Below, in pieces: positions 53,679 to 64,000 of a DNA stretch of 64,000 nt. The notes beneath the pieces were generated by a model, which did not search any database, was not told where the DNA came from, and saw only the letters and a program-made list of their open reading frames with translations. A program made the translations under genes and the position numbers. Origin of the DNA: Pyropia haitanensis (Eukaryota; Rhodophyta; Bangiophyceae; Bangiales; Bangiaceae); NCBI GenBank assembly GCA_008729055.1, contig SDUX01000006.1, forward strand, positions 3,212,842-3,276,841, in the 5' to 3' direction. Each line of letters opens with the position of its first letter. Positions within the stretch are counted from its first letter, which is position 1.

Positions 53679-56182
53679 CTAAGCACCCGCGGCCGTGCTT
53701 GGCGCGGCAGCACGGTCGGGGGCGGCCGCCTCGTACTCGTCCAGGCTGGACGTGTCAATGTTGGGGAACTTGGCCAAGAAGCCGTCGCGGAGGGTGCGGA
53801 GCGTCGCGACCACCCCCCCCGGCGTCTCCGTCTCAATGTTGAGCGGCAGCAGCGGGTCGTGCAGACTCTGCCGCAGCAGCAGCCAGCCGGCCCGGCCGTC
53901 CCCCTCGTCCACTGACACGCGGACGCCCTCGTAGTTGGGCTCGTCGACAGTCCAGCCGGGGGTGTCGGCGACAAACGCGGGAAAGGCGTCGAGGAGGGCC
54001 ACCCCCTCGGCGGCAAAGTCGGAGCCGTCGATGAAGGGCAGGCGGAACTCGTGGGAGGCCAGCGGCTCGCTGAGGCCGTCAAGGAGGGCGGCAATGCCAC
54101 GCTCTTCGCCGGCGGCGCGCAGGCGCACCATCTCAACAATGATCTTGACCGCCAGGTAGCAGCCGTCGTCGAGCACTGGAGAAAGAAGAAAGGCGGTCGT
54201 AGGGGGGGGGTGCGGCGAAAAGGTGGTGGTTCAGGGGAGGAGAGGAAGGTGCCAAGGAAACGGCAACGGACACAGCCCAGGCAATGGTTAGTTCTCAGCG
54301 CACGGCGGCTGCGACCACCAAAACAACAGGGAACTCCCGCAACGTAGCAACGGTGCAGCCCTCCATGAACGCGTGTGGCGACCCCATCGGCGCAGGGTGG
54401 GTGCTCGTGCACAGCGTCGTCGCCAAGCATACTGTAGTTCTCCTTCATTGCGCCGTGGCCCGACGTCTCAATCGCCAGCGGCGCGTCCACCTCGATGCCC
54501 TTGTCAATGATGTTCTTGTAACCCTGTGACGTCCCCCGCTCCGCCGTCACCCGCCGCCGCCATCCACCGTCGCCAGAGGCAGGGAGCCCAACCGACCAGA
54601 CAGCACAACACCAGCCAGGGCGGGCCACCCCAGACCCGCAGCGCAACGTCAGTGAGGCTGCCAGCACAACGCTCCACCCCACCCACTCTCAGTGGCCGCA
54701 TCAGCACACCAACGCCCCGCCACCGCCGCTGGCGCACGCGGCACGAGCCGCGCACCAACCCCGAGCTGAGCAGCGCCGCCCCCACCCACCGCCACGCGGT
54801 CCGCGCACGCGCCGGCCACCCCCGCTCGCGCACCCTCCCCCCGCGGGCACACGTACCTTGCGATACCGCAGGTGCTTCCCGCCCAGCCCCTCAATGAACC
54901 GCGCCAGCCCGTTGCTCGTCACCGAGTCGGTGACGATGACCCCCCCCGGCGCCTCGCGGAGGGCGATGCGGGCGACCATGGCGATCAGCCGGTTGCGGTT
55001 GACCGACCCGCCCGTCCGGTCGCACACCCCGCTCCGGTCCACGTCCGTGTCAAAGATGACGCCCAGGTCGGCGCCGGCGGCGGTGGTGGCGGCGACGAGC
55101 GCGGCCATCGCGTCCGCGTCTTCCGGGTTGGGCACGTGGTTGGGGAACGTGCCGTCGGGGTCGAGGAACTGGGAGCCGGCGGTATTCGCGCCGAGCGACT
55201 CGAGGACGCCCGCAAAGAAGCCGCCCGCGCCGTTGCCCGCGTCCACGACAATGTGGAAGCCGTCCAGCGGGGTCTCGCCCGCGCCGCACGCGTCGCGGAT
55301 CAGCCCCGCCAGGTGCACCCCATAGTCGTCGAGAAAGGGGTGCGTCGGCAGGGGCGCGTCGACGGTCACGGCGGGCGGCCCGCCGCGCGCGTCGCGCGCC
55401 GTCGCGGCCGCGTCAATGATCGCGGCGACGTCCGCCTTGGACGTCCCCCCCGCGGCGGTGAAGAACTTTAGGCCGTTCCGGTTGGGCGGCAGGTGGCTCG
55501 CCGTCAGCATCACCCCCGCCGTCGCGGGCGCCGCGCGGCCGCCAAACGGCAGCACCGTGGACATGAACATGGCCGGCGTCGTGGCGAGGCCAACGTCCAC
55601 CACCCGCGCGCCGGCGGCGAGGACGCCCGCGGCGGTCGCCTCGGCGAGCGCCGGCCCAGACAGGCGGCTGTCGCGCCCGACCGTGACGGTCACGTCGGCG
55701 ACGGGGACGCCGGCGGCGGCGGCCGCCCACGCGGCAAACGCGGCGCCGAGGTCGGCGGCGGCGGCGGGGGTGAGCGTCACGGGCTCGGCGGGCACCAGCG
55801 GCAGCGCCACGCCGCGCACGTCAGACCCGTTTTGGAGGCGCATCAGGCCCGCACGGGCGGCCGACGCGCCGGCGGGGACATCCGCCGAGGCGGTGGGGGG
55901 GCGGCGGCGGCGGCGGGGCGGCGCGGCGCCGCGGCCGTGCGCGCCGCCGAGGGTGCTCAGCCCGTCGTGGCCACCGCGGCGGGCGGCAGCGGCGGCGACG
56001 GCAGCGGCAGCGGCAGCAGCGGCGGCGGTGGCGCCGCCGGGCGCGGTCCGCCCCGCCCACGGGCACCCGCGGCTGCCGACGGGCGGCGCCACCGCCGCCG
56101 GGCGGGCGGCCACCGCCGCGGCGGCGTGGCGCGGCGCCGCTACGCCAGGCGGCGGCGCCGCACAAAAGGCAAGGGCGACCAT
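53679..56182 (-). CDS. plastid phosphoglucomutase/phosphomannomutase family protein, three exons
   Basis: An alpha-D-phosphohexomutase of the kind represented by plant At1g70820; such enzymes move phosphate between the 1 and 6 positions of hexoses, though the substrate of this subgroup is not settled. Exons: 56182-54857, 54523-54433 and 54175-53679. Introns start GTACGT and GTATGC; frames join exactly to 637 aa. The ATG at 56182 (MVALAFCAAPPPG) begins an Ala-rich transit-like leader of about 100 residues. Domain 1 has VTVGRDSRLSG and the phosphoserine loop VMLTASHLPPNRNGLKFF (about residue 225). Domain 2 has the metal loop VIFDTDVDRSGVCD (about 383). The sugar loop ETSGHGAMKEN spans exon 2, and NYMLDDGCYLAVKIIVEM is restored only by the splice. 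The C-terminus is Ala-rich. Very secure as a family member; plastid location inferred. Confidence 0.9.
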
Positions 56183-56345
56183 GGCCCCGTGTGGGGAGGG
56201 AGCGCTGGCCGCAGGGGGAGGTGGGGCAGGGCGGGGCCAAGGCGACGGGACGGGAGGGGATGCGAGGGAAGTGGCCAAGACCTGCACATGGCATGTGCAC
56301 AGCGGCGGTACGTGGGGGCCAGAGTCGAGATCGGCGCCAGCTGAC

Positions 56346-56501
56346 ATGCCATTCGTACACGTTTCGTTCGAAAAAGTCCAAGCCGCCATTCAAGAAATGC
56401 AAGAACTTCACATCGCCCTTGGTAGTGTATTTTACACTTGGACTGAGAGCATAGAATTGGAATGGCAGCGTCGGCTCGAGGTCAACAACCACGAGAGGTG
56501 A
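56346..56501 (+). CDS. possible 51-aa ORF upstream of the phosphohexomutase, unknown
   Basis: The frame from ATG to TGA reads MPFVHVSFEKVQAAIQEMQE and continues LHIALGSVFYTWTESIELE, a helix-like natural composition in a local AT-rich island. It is divergent from the phosphohexomutase, with 163 bases between start codons. No family recognised; could be a microprotein gene, an exon or a remnant. Confidence 0.25.
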   Translation: MPFVHVSFEKVQAAIQEMQELHIALGSVFYTWTESIELEWQRRLEVNNHER

Positions 56502-58177
56502 CTGTCTGAATTTCCGAGACGCAAAAAGGAGAGGGGCCTGTCGTTCCCGACTGCCACACTCCCCGCTTCTCTTCCCCCCCCCCCCCCCCCCCCCGTCTGT
56601 TGCGGGCCGCAAGCCCCCCCCAGCCCGTCCACCCCACCCGCGAGCGGCCGCCAGCACTGGCCATCCCGCTCGCCGCCCCCCCCCCCCCAGACCTCTCCAG
56701 GCGCGCCGCCGCGACCAGCCCTCACCCCCTCCCCCACCCTCGACGGTGGCGGCGGCGGCGCCGGTCGCCGCCGCCCGCTGTCCACGCGCCGCGCGATGAC
56801 CGCACAGGCGCCGCACAGCAATAGGGGTCACCGTCGCCGCGGCGCCAACGTCTGGCAGGGCGTTGGGGGGGGAGGCGCCGGCCACCGCTGCCGCCGCCGC
56901 CGGCGGTTGCAACGACGCTAGTGCCGGGAGTCGCGAGCGCCGGTCGTGCGGCGTGCGCCGCACGCGCGCGGCCGCGGCGGCCGAGGCGGCCGATTCGCCC
57001 CGCCCCCCGGGGCACTGCTTCCCACGCCGCCCGCGCCGTGGAGTTGCCGGTGGGGCGCGGCTGCGACAAAGCAGGGCAGGGGGACCGTGCCCGTACGCGG
57101 TGAGCTGGCGGGAGGGGGGTGGGTGATCCGGCGCCGGCGGCTGGCCGCCACACCCGCCCCGCGTCCTCGTCATCCATCCGGATCCATCCCCGCCCCGCGC
57201 GGGCGCCCTCCCCCCCCCCTTGCTGTACGTAAATGGCGGCTGCCCGCCTCGTGACGACGCCAGGGTGCAGGGCGAGAGGGGCGCCCGGTAGGGGTGGCGC
57301 GGCCGCCCGAGCCGGTGCGTCCCGTCGAGGTGCGCGGGCACCCCCCCCCCGGTGGCGCCGCCGCCCGCCGCGTCCGCACCCCACGCCCGCTGGCCACGCG
57401 CCCTGCCGGCACCGGCGGTGCCCATTGGATGCCGCGGCGGGCGGAGCTGCCCTCGGTCGAGCGCCCCCCGAGGTCCATACGGCACACCGCCGCCGCCCCT
57501 CCCGCCCGTAACGACGCGCGGCGAACCGTGTCACGCCCCCCCCCCCCACGCACGATGGGCCACACGGACAAACCCGGCAGCGACGCCGCTGCTCGCGCGT
57601 CGACCAGACGGCCGCCGCGACGGCAGCTCCGCGTCCAGCACCCCATCGGGGGCGCCGCCGCCGCGCGCCGCGGCACGGCGTGGGGTGACCGCGGCCGCCA
57701 CCCGTTGCGGCGGGGCGGCCGGGCGTCGTCCCCCGCCGGGCGATCGCCGGCGCCCCGCACCCGACACCCGCCCCCGCGGGCGGGGCCGCTGGGGGGGTGG
57801 GGGTGCTGCCCCGCCCTCCCCGCCGCGTCGCCCGCCGCCGTTGCCGCCGCGGCGGCGTGACCCGCCGCGGCCGGCTGGCACGCGCTCGCACGCCGCGCCG
57901 CTCGCGATGGCCGCGCCGCCGCGCCGCAACGGGTGCGTGCGCGGGGGCGGTGCGGCGGGCGGTTGCGCCGCCCCCTTTCGCCTCGCTGGGGGGGTGCCCC
58001 CGCTGGGGTGGCCGCCGGCCGTCCCGCCCAGCAATCCCTCCACCCCTACCCGTGCCGTGCGTGACACACGCCCGTCCTCCCCCGCGGTTGGTGTGTCTGG
58101 GTGGTGTCCGCCATCCCACCGCGGCGGCGACGCGTGGCGGCGCCTCCTTCCCCCCCCCCCCCGCCCTCCCCCTCCAG

Positions 58178-58249
58178 GTTGGAAAAACGTCTTTGGCAAC
58201 GTCCCTGCCGTGGCGGTCGCCCCCGGCGAGCAGCACGCGGCGACGGCGG

Positions 58250-58300
<51 letters not shown>

Positions 58301-58450
58301 ACGGTGCGCCCGCCCCGCACGCGCTCCGCGGCACCCCCCCGGGGGTGGTGGCCACGGTGGTGCGCCTCTACGTTGGCGCCGCGCTCCGCCTCCGCACCGC
58401 CCCGTGGCGGCTGTCACGCGACCAGACCACCCGCGCCGACGGTGGGCCAG
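58178..58450 (+). CDS. possible internal exon, unknown
   Basis: A strong polypyrimidine tract ending CTCCAG at 58177 precedes a frame reading GWKNVFGNVPAVAVAPGEQH, a poly-Ala stretch, then PPGVVATVVRLYVGAALRLR and TAPWRLSRDQTTRADG. Third positions are strongly G/C and the residue pattern is protein-like, unlike the surroundings. Neither the upstream exon nor the end could be placed. Confidence 0.25.
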
Positions 58451-58862
58451 TGGGGCGGGTCCGTCCTCAACGGCTCCGCGCCCGCCAACCCCGTTTGCCG
58501 CGCTCGCCGCGGCGGGTGGCCCGGGTCGGCAGGCCGCCCGCTCGTGGCGCACCCGTGGTGGCGCGTCGCCGCCACCGTCGACGCCAGCTGCCCCACCGTG
58601 CGGTCGACGGGTGGTCCACCGGCGGGCGGGGGGGGGGGCCCCCGCCGGGTCGACCGTCCGGCACCTCGGTCCCCTGCCCAGCCGTCGCGGCGGCCGCGTT
58701 TCCCGTCACCCGCCGCGCATGGGAAGGGGCGAGGCGCCCGCCACCGCGCGCCGTCCGCGGCCGCGCCACCCCGCCGTCGACTCGCCCCGTCGGCACGGTC
58801 TCTTCCCGCGGCGGGCCCCACCGCGGGCTACCCGCCGCGCGCCGACGCCACGCTGGCCACCG

Positions 58863-58913
<51 letters not shown>

Positions 58914-60450
58914 TGCGGCGGCGGCTGGTGGCGGAACCGCAGCCGCCGCCGCCGCACCAACGTCCGTCAGCCCGACCGACCCCCCCCCCCGGACCGTGGC
59001 GCGCGTCGCTCGACGCGGTGTCGCCGGCGGTCACGGCGTGCGCGTCCACGCCGCCGCACGCCTGGCGGTGACGCCGCCGCACGCCTGGCGGTGCCCGCCG
59101 TGGGGGGGGTGGGCGTGCACGTCGCCGCGGCGGCGGCGGCGGTTGCGTGGCTCGTGGGGTGGGCGGTCGCGACGGTGGGCACCGCGGGGGGGGGGGGGGA
59201 AGGGAGAAGCCCGGCTGGGGGTGGGGGGGGGGGGGGGGGGGGGGCGCGCGGGTGGTGAGGCGGGGCTGCCGCTGGTGCCGGGGGGGGGGGGGTGGGCGCC
59301 GCCGGCGGTCGCGCCGGCGGGGCCTGCCGGCTAGGGGGTGGGGGGGGGGAGGGGGGGGGGGTGGCCGCCGGCAGAGTACCGCGGCGGCGCGCGTGATCGT
59401 GTCTGCTGGCGCACCGCCCTTTTTTGGGGGGAGGGGGGGGGGGTGGGTGGGTGGGGAGGGGGACGTTGGAGAAGGCCGGGACGGCCGTAGGCCGTGCCAG
59501 CACGCCCGCCAGCGCGCGGCAGCGGCGGCAGCGGTGCGCTGGGGCGAGGCGCCTGCCACGGTCGCGGGGATGCTCGACGCGTCGGCACGCCGCGGCTGCA
59601 CCTTGGATGGGCTGCGCGCTCGTTGCCACCGCCTGGCGCGGCGGGGGCGCTGGGCGAATCCAGTACACGGCGGGATCGATATGGTCTGTGGACTGGCGTG
59701 GTGGGGTGTGGCACCGTCTCGTACGGACGGACGTGGGCGGCGGGCTGGCCCGCCCGAGGTGGCGACGGGACCCCCCCGGCCTGACGCCACGGGACGTTGC
59801 GCCGTCTGCGGTACGCGTTGGTAGCGGCAGGGAACGCAGGGACGGCATACCAGGGAAGAAAAAAGACAGAGAACCCCGCAACGGGTGCGTCGTGTGGGGG
59901 AGGCTGGACGCCGCCGGAAGGGCAGCACCGACGCGGCAACGAGACGGGTGTGGCCGAGGGCGTTGCGCGGGATACGCCATGGGAAGACGCCGAGCCGAGA
60001 CTGGCGGCGTGGCCACTTTGTGCGTCGGACTGGCAACGTCCATGACCGTCGGCGGCGGGAAGGGGGTGGACAATGGGGAAACAGCCCGCTATGGCTGCGA
60101 GGACCATCTCGCCACGCAGCGGATAAATAAGAAAAGACTGGCCGTACAGACGGGCGACGGCGAGCCGTCGCGGCACAGCATCCGCATCGCACGTCCTCTT
60201 TGAGCCCCACGACTTGCCCCGGGGCCCACCTGCCCCAGTTCCTACATCACCCCCGAGTTGTTCCCCCTGAACCGCTTGCCACCCCCCTCGCCCTCCCCAC
60301 CCCCTCAGCGCCACTGCCGCGTCCATCCCCACAAACCGAGTCACGCACCGTCCGCTCCCCCCCTCAAGCCCATCGCCCTGCCTCACCACCCTCCATCGTG
60401 CAGTGCGCACGCACGCCCCCGGCAGCAGCACCCGTCAACGACCCGCGCCG

Positions 60451-60951
60451 CTAGTCCGACGACAGGCACACGTTGGCCGGCAGCTGGTACTGGAACGCCA
60501 GGACGCGCAGGTAGCTGACGACCCCCCACAGGTCCTGGTTGGCGGTGCACGCCCCCCCCATGGCCTCCAGCTCCAAAATCAGCCGGCTGAGGCCGCTGAC
60601 AAAGAGCGCGCGGCCCGCGCCCCACGGCCCCGCGGTGACGGTCTTGCCCTTGGTCGTGTACTGGATGCTCGGCTTGACCCACTCCCGCCCGTACGTCAGC
60701 ACCGTTGACGACACCGCCACGCCACGCGCCGTCGACAGGTCGTACGTGATGGCCGACGACGTGATGGTGGAGAAGCGCGCCGCGGCCGACGAGCCGCGGC
60801 ACCGGTTGGCCGCGTCGGTCGTGAAGCTGCGGCCGACGAGCGCAACGTCAAACGGCGCCCCACAGTCGGCCGCCGCGGCGGGCGCCGCGGCCGACGCGGC
60901 CGCGACGAGCGCGACGGCCGCGGCAAGCAGGGTGGCGCAGAAGCGACCCAT
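60451..60951 (-). CDS. small secreted protein, unknown family
   Basis: A 166-residue protein from ATG 60951. It starts MGRFCATLLAAAVALVAAAS followed by AAAPAAAADCGAPFDVAL, a clear signal peptide with likely cleavage near residue 28. The mature part has four Cys (DCGAPF, NRCRGSS, GGACTANQ, NVCLSSD), suggesting two disulfides, and natural composition such as REWVKPSIQYTTKGKTVT and LWGVVSYLRVLAFQYQLP. It stops at TAG 60451. I do not recognise the family. Secretion to the cell wall, vacuole or exterior is inferred from the signal peptide only. A G-rich stretch lies just upstream of the ATG. Confidence 0.7.
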   Translation of the reverse strand: MGRFCATLLAAAVALVAAASAAAPAAAADCGAPFDVALVGRSFTTDAANRCRGSSAAARFSTITSSAITYDLSTARGVAVSSTVLTYGREWVKPSIQYTTKGKTVTAGPWGAGRALFVSGLSRLILELEAMGGACTANQDLWGVVSYLRVLAFQYQLPANVCLSSD

Positions 60952-61184
60952 GGTGAGGGGAGAAAGCGGGGGGGGGGGGGGGGGGGGAGGATGAGGGCGG
61001 GGTAGGGCGGAGGGGTGGGGAGGGGAGAGGGGTGGGTGGTACACGCAGACGGACCAATCAGGCGGCAGTGGGGGGGGGGGGGGGGGGGGGAGGGGGGTAG
61101 TGGAGGGGGCACCGACAGCCGCGCACGTTGGCCGGCAGCAAGACGGTGACGATGGCGGGGCGCGGCGGCAGTCGCGGAGCAGCA

Positions 61185-61228
<44 letters not shown>

Positions 61229-64000
61229 GGTGGCGGCAGCGACAATGGCGGCGGCGGCGGCGGGTGGGCGATTCCCGGTAGGTACAGGACGGCGACCGCG
61301 CGGGCGCAGACCGTAGCTGGGTGGGTGGCTTGGACCGGCCCCGCCCGCCGCTCCATGGCGTCCCGCCGGGGTGGTCAAAAAGGTTGTGACGGCCGCGTGG
61401 GGCACCCCCGCCCCCCACCCCCACCCCCACCCCGCAACGAGGGGGCGCGCCGCCCGCCCGGCCGCACCGGGCCCCCCCCCCCCCCCCCCCCCCTCCCCCA
61501 CCGACGCTGGCCGCCGCCGAGCACTTCCGGCACGCCCGCCACGCCGCGGCGGGTGTGCACGCTGCCGGCGTGCCGCGCGGCGGCCGGTGGGAGGGAGGGG
61601 GGCGAGGCGGGGGCGCCGCGGACGGCCGCCGCCGCCGCCGCCGCCCGCTCCCCGCGCCATCCCCGCGCGCACGTGCCCGCCTTACAGCCGCCAACAGGGC
61701 ACCGGCGGTTGAGGGGAGGCGAGCGGGGGGGGGGCGGGGGGGGAGGGGGGGGGTGGGGGGGTGGGGGGGGGGGGTGCCCGCCCGCCACGCGCCGCGCGGC
61801 GGCCGCGCGGCGGCCAGCCGCGCGGCCAGCCCCGCGGCCAACCGTGCGGGCCACGCCAGCGGCGGCGACGGCGGCGGCGGCGGCGGCGGCGGCGAGGTTG
61901 GCGGTCCGCACCCCCCCCCCCCCCCTCCCCCCCCCGCCCCCAACGCGTGCCCACTACGTGACGGTCGGCGCTCGCGGGCAGGCACCAGCGGCGGCGGTCG
62001 CACGGCGCTGCCACAGTGGCGGCGTGGCGGCCAGTCGGCGGCGGCGGCAGCGGCGGCGGCGGCGGCGGCGGTGGCGGTGGTGGGGGTGGTGGCAACGCCG
62101 CACCGCGGGCTTCCCCCCCCCCCCCCAAGGTGGGGACGCTCCCCCCCCCCCCCCAATCCCCCCTTCCCGCTGCCCCACCGCCGCGCGCGGCTCTGTGCAT
62201 GGCTGGACGGCCGGCTGCGCGGGTGCGCGGCGGGGGGGGGACGGGCGGGTGGCCCAGCCGCCGGCGCGGCGTCGGCAACCCCCCCCCCCGGCCGCCGCCG
62301 CTCGCCGCGGGAGGCGGCGCCACCCGCCGCGGCCGCCCAGTGCTGGCGCGCCGCCGGTGGCTGCGCGCGCCGCCGGTGGGTGCGCGGCGGCGCGCGTGCG
62401 CGCGTGCGCGGCGGCGACTGACGGGGGGGGGGGGGGGGGGGGGGGGTGCGCCGGCAGCGGCCGTTGACGGGCGCTGTGCCGGGGTTTTGGAGGGGGGGGG
62501 GCGCCCAGTCGTTTGCCAGCCCGCCACTGGCAGTGGGCGGCGGCCGCACGCGCGGCCGGCGGCGGCGGCGGCGGCTGGCGGCGTGCGGGGGGGGGGGGGG
62601 GGGGAGGTGCCCACGCGCGCACTGCCGCGGCGGCGCCGTGCGGCGCGGCGGCCACCGCGGGGACCCAGTCGGAGACGATGCGCGGGGTGGCGAGCGGCCG
62701 CGGCAGCGGCCGGGCGCGGGCGGTCGGTGGAAGCGCCGGGGGTGACTGTCAAGAGATTGGGCGGCATCGATGGGATGCATCCGGGAGGGGGAGGTTGTGC
62801 GCGTTATGGGTGCTCGATCAGACGCGCTGCAGTAAATTGGGCACCGTGTAATTCTGTCATCGAGGTAGTGTACTGTACACACCGTTCAAAGGAAATACAT
62901 TGCTGACACACGCTGATCCCGTCAGGGCACAGTCGCCAAAGTCGGGCACACCGCAAAAATTGGGCATGTAACGCTACAGAATGAAATATCCACTTCTGGT
63001 CGCCGGGCTATCCCTCGACCAAAATCGTGCGATGGACAGACATGATTGGGCGAGGACCAGTCGGCAAAGTCCAAAACGAACCTGCCACCCGATCCGGTTG
63101 CCGAGGCGCGCGCCCTCGGCCGCGCCGCGCGCACCCTCCCCGCGCTGCCGCGGTCGCCCCCACCGCCGCTGGCCAAGACGCGGTCGCCGCTGGCCAAGAC
63201 GCTGCCGCCACCAGCCGGCGGGCACCCCGCCGACCGCGGCACCGCGCCGTCAAGGCAGCCTGGCGCGACAACCACAACCTGCGCCGCAGCCGCCGCGCGC
63301 GAGCCCGCCGTTCCCCATCAACGCCGCCGGTACGGTGGCGGCGGTGACAACCTCCAGCTCCGCCCCCCCGGGCGCCACCATCGTCACTGCCACTGCCACC
63401 ACCGCCGCCGCCGGGGGCTTCCGTGTCGCCGTCAGGGGCTCCCCACCACGCCACCACCGTGGGTGCTCTTCCCACCGCCATCGTGGGCTGCAGGCGCCGT
63501 CGCCGTCGTGGCTGCCGGCGGTGCGGACAAGGCGCCGCCCGCCGTGTCGGCCGAGCTGCTTGGCCACCGCGCGCGGCTGCCGCCGCGGTCGGCGCTGCCG
63601 TCCGTATCGGCACCGCCGTCTCGCGGCAAGCCGGCGGCACCTTCCCTCAGACGGTAACCGCCGCGGCCGCTGCCGCTGCCGCTGTCGCCATCGTCGCCTG
63701 TTGTCGCTGCCGCCAACGCACCCCTGGCCGCCAACGGGCCGGCGGGTCCGCTCTGCTGCTGCGCCCCGGTCGACGGTCGAGCCACCCGCCTTGCGAGGTT
63801 GTCGTGATCCCGCCGCGACTCGAGAGCCTGACAGTAGGCATTGATGTGGCCAGGGTGTACCCAAAAGTGCGTCTTCACTTTTCAGTTCTTGGGCACGCAC
63901 CGGTGAGGCGGGCAACATGCCGTGATTCCCGTGCGCTGGCGGTGTCGCCCAGGTGCAACCCCATTCGCCAACGCCCGAGGTGTGGACGTGCGGCGGCCTT
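60952..64000. other. unassigned low-complexity region at window end
   Basis: Up to 62740 this is almost all Ala/Arg/Gly/Pro-coding repeats with G and C runs and no motif. An AT-richer island covers about 62750-63080, containing GTGTACTGTACACACC near 62868. A minus-strand frame at about 63878-63770 (THFWVHPGHINAYCQALESR) looks natural but cannot be linked to a gene. Confidence 0.4.

Larger units (their letters stand above)
56183..60450. other. unassigned 4.3-kb low-complexity region
   Basis: Beyond two candidates listed separately, I find no identifiable gene. It is dominated by Ala/Arg/Gly/Pro-coding sequence with C runs before 58170 and G runs at 59190-59440. An 18-20-bp duplication (CGCCGCACGCCTGGCGGT) occurs at about 59053-59092. 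Confidence 0.4.

Noticed and set aside
61100..62906. Long frames on both strands near the window end
   Set aside because: They are composed of Ala/Arg/Gly/Pro repeats around G and C runs with no motif; open frames are expected at this GC content.

Overview
The window looks like nuclear DNA of a red alga, most probably a bangiophyte of the Porphyra/Pyropia type; the taxon is inferred. Base composition is very GC-rich, with G or C runs of 10-25 bases everywhere. Genes are eukaryotic (eIF3j, Y14, lariat debranching enzyme, exosome RRP45, HACD) and mostly intronless. Several metabolic enzymes begin with a leader holding an early Phe (MAAFVPA, MAAFIPA, MAFVAAL, MVALAFC), the known rhodophyte plastid-targeting style. 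I saw no tRNA, rRNA or CRISPR.

Layout: the 3' part of plastid DXS (1-1491); plastid PurH/ATIC (2419-4326); eIF3j on minus in three exons (4870-7147), head-to-head with a Y14/RBM8A-like protein on plus in two exons (7895-10026); plastid G6PDH (11093-13006); DBR1 on minus (13569-15989); an orphan 777-aa membrane protein on minus (17636-19969); an ITPK1-like inositol phosphate kinase on minus (21908-24216); a TMCO4/DUF726 protein on plus (25421-27697); a plastid alpha/beta hydrolase on plus (28730-30065); a DAG-lipase-like class 3 lipase on minus (30545-34743); exosome RRP45 on plus (35417-36639); an NDP-sugar pyrophosphorylase-like enzyme on minus (37127-38014); an orphan signal-peptide membrane protein on plus in two exons (39958-41707); an orphan 525-aa membrane protein on plus (43358-44935); an inverted-repeat-bounded segment (45218-46947); HACD on plus (47021-47721); a disordered poly-Gln protein on minus (47959-50193); a plastid phosphohexomutase on minus in three exons (53679-56182); and a small secreted protein on minus (60451-60951). 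The stretches 50.2-53.7, 56.2-60.4 and 61-64 kb have no gene I can name.

Two themes stand out. First, RNA processing: eIF3j, a Y14 fused to a long N-terminal RS region, DBR1 and RRP45 lie within 32 kb. Five of the six introns found here start with GTACG, a departure from the usual GTAAG/GTGAG. Second, lipid and inositol metabolism: ITPK1, TMCO4, an alpha/beta hydrolase and a DAG lipase are consecutive.

Six conserved genes (DBR1, TMCO4, the hydrolase, DAG lipase, RRP45, HACD) and probably ITPK1 change reading frame exactly at long G/C runs. The net shift always fits one missing base per run, which argues for systematic homopolymer undercounting rather than pseudogenes. Coordinates of those genes are therefore composite spans.
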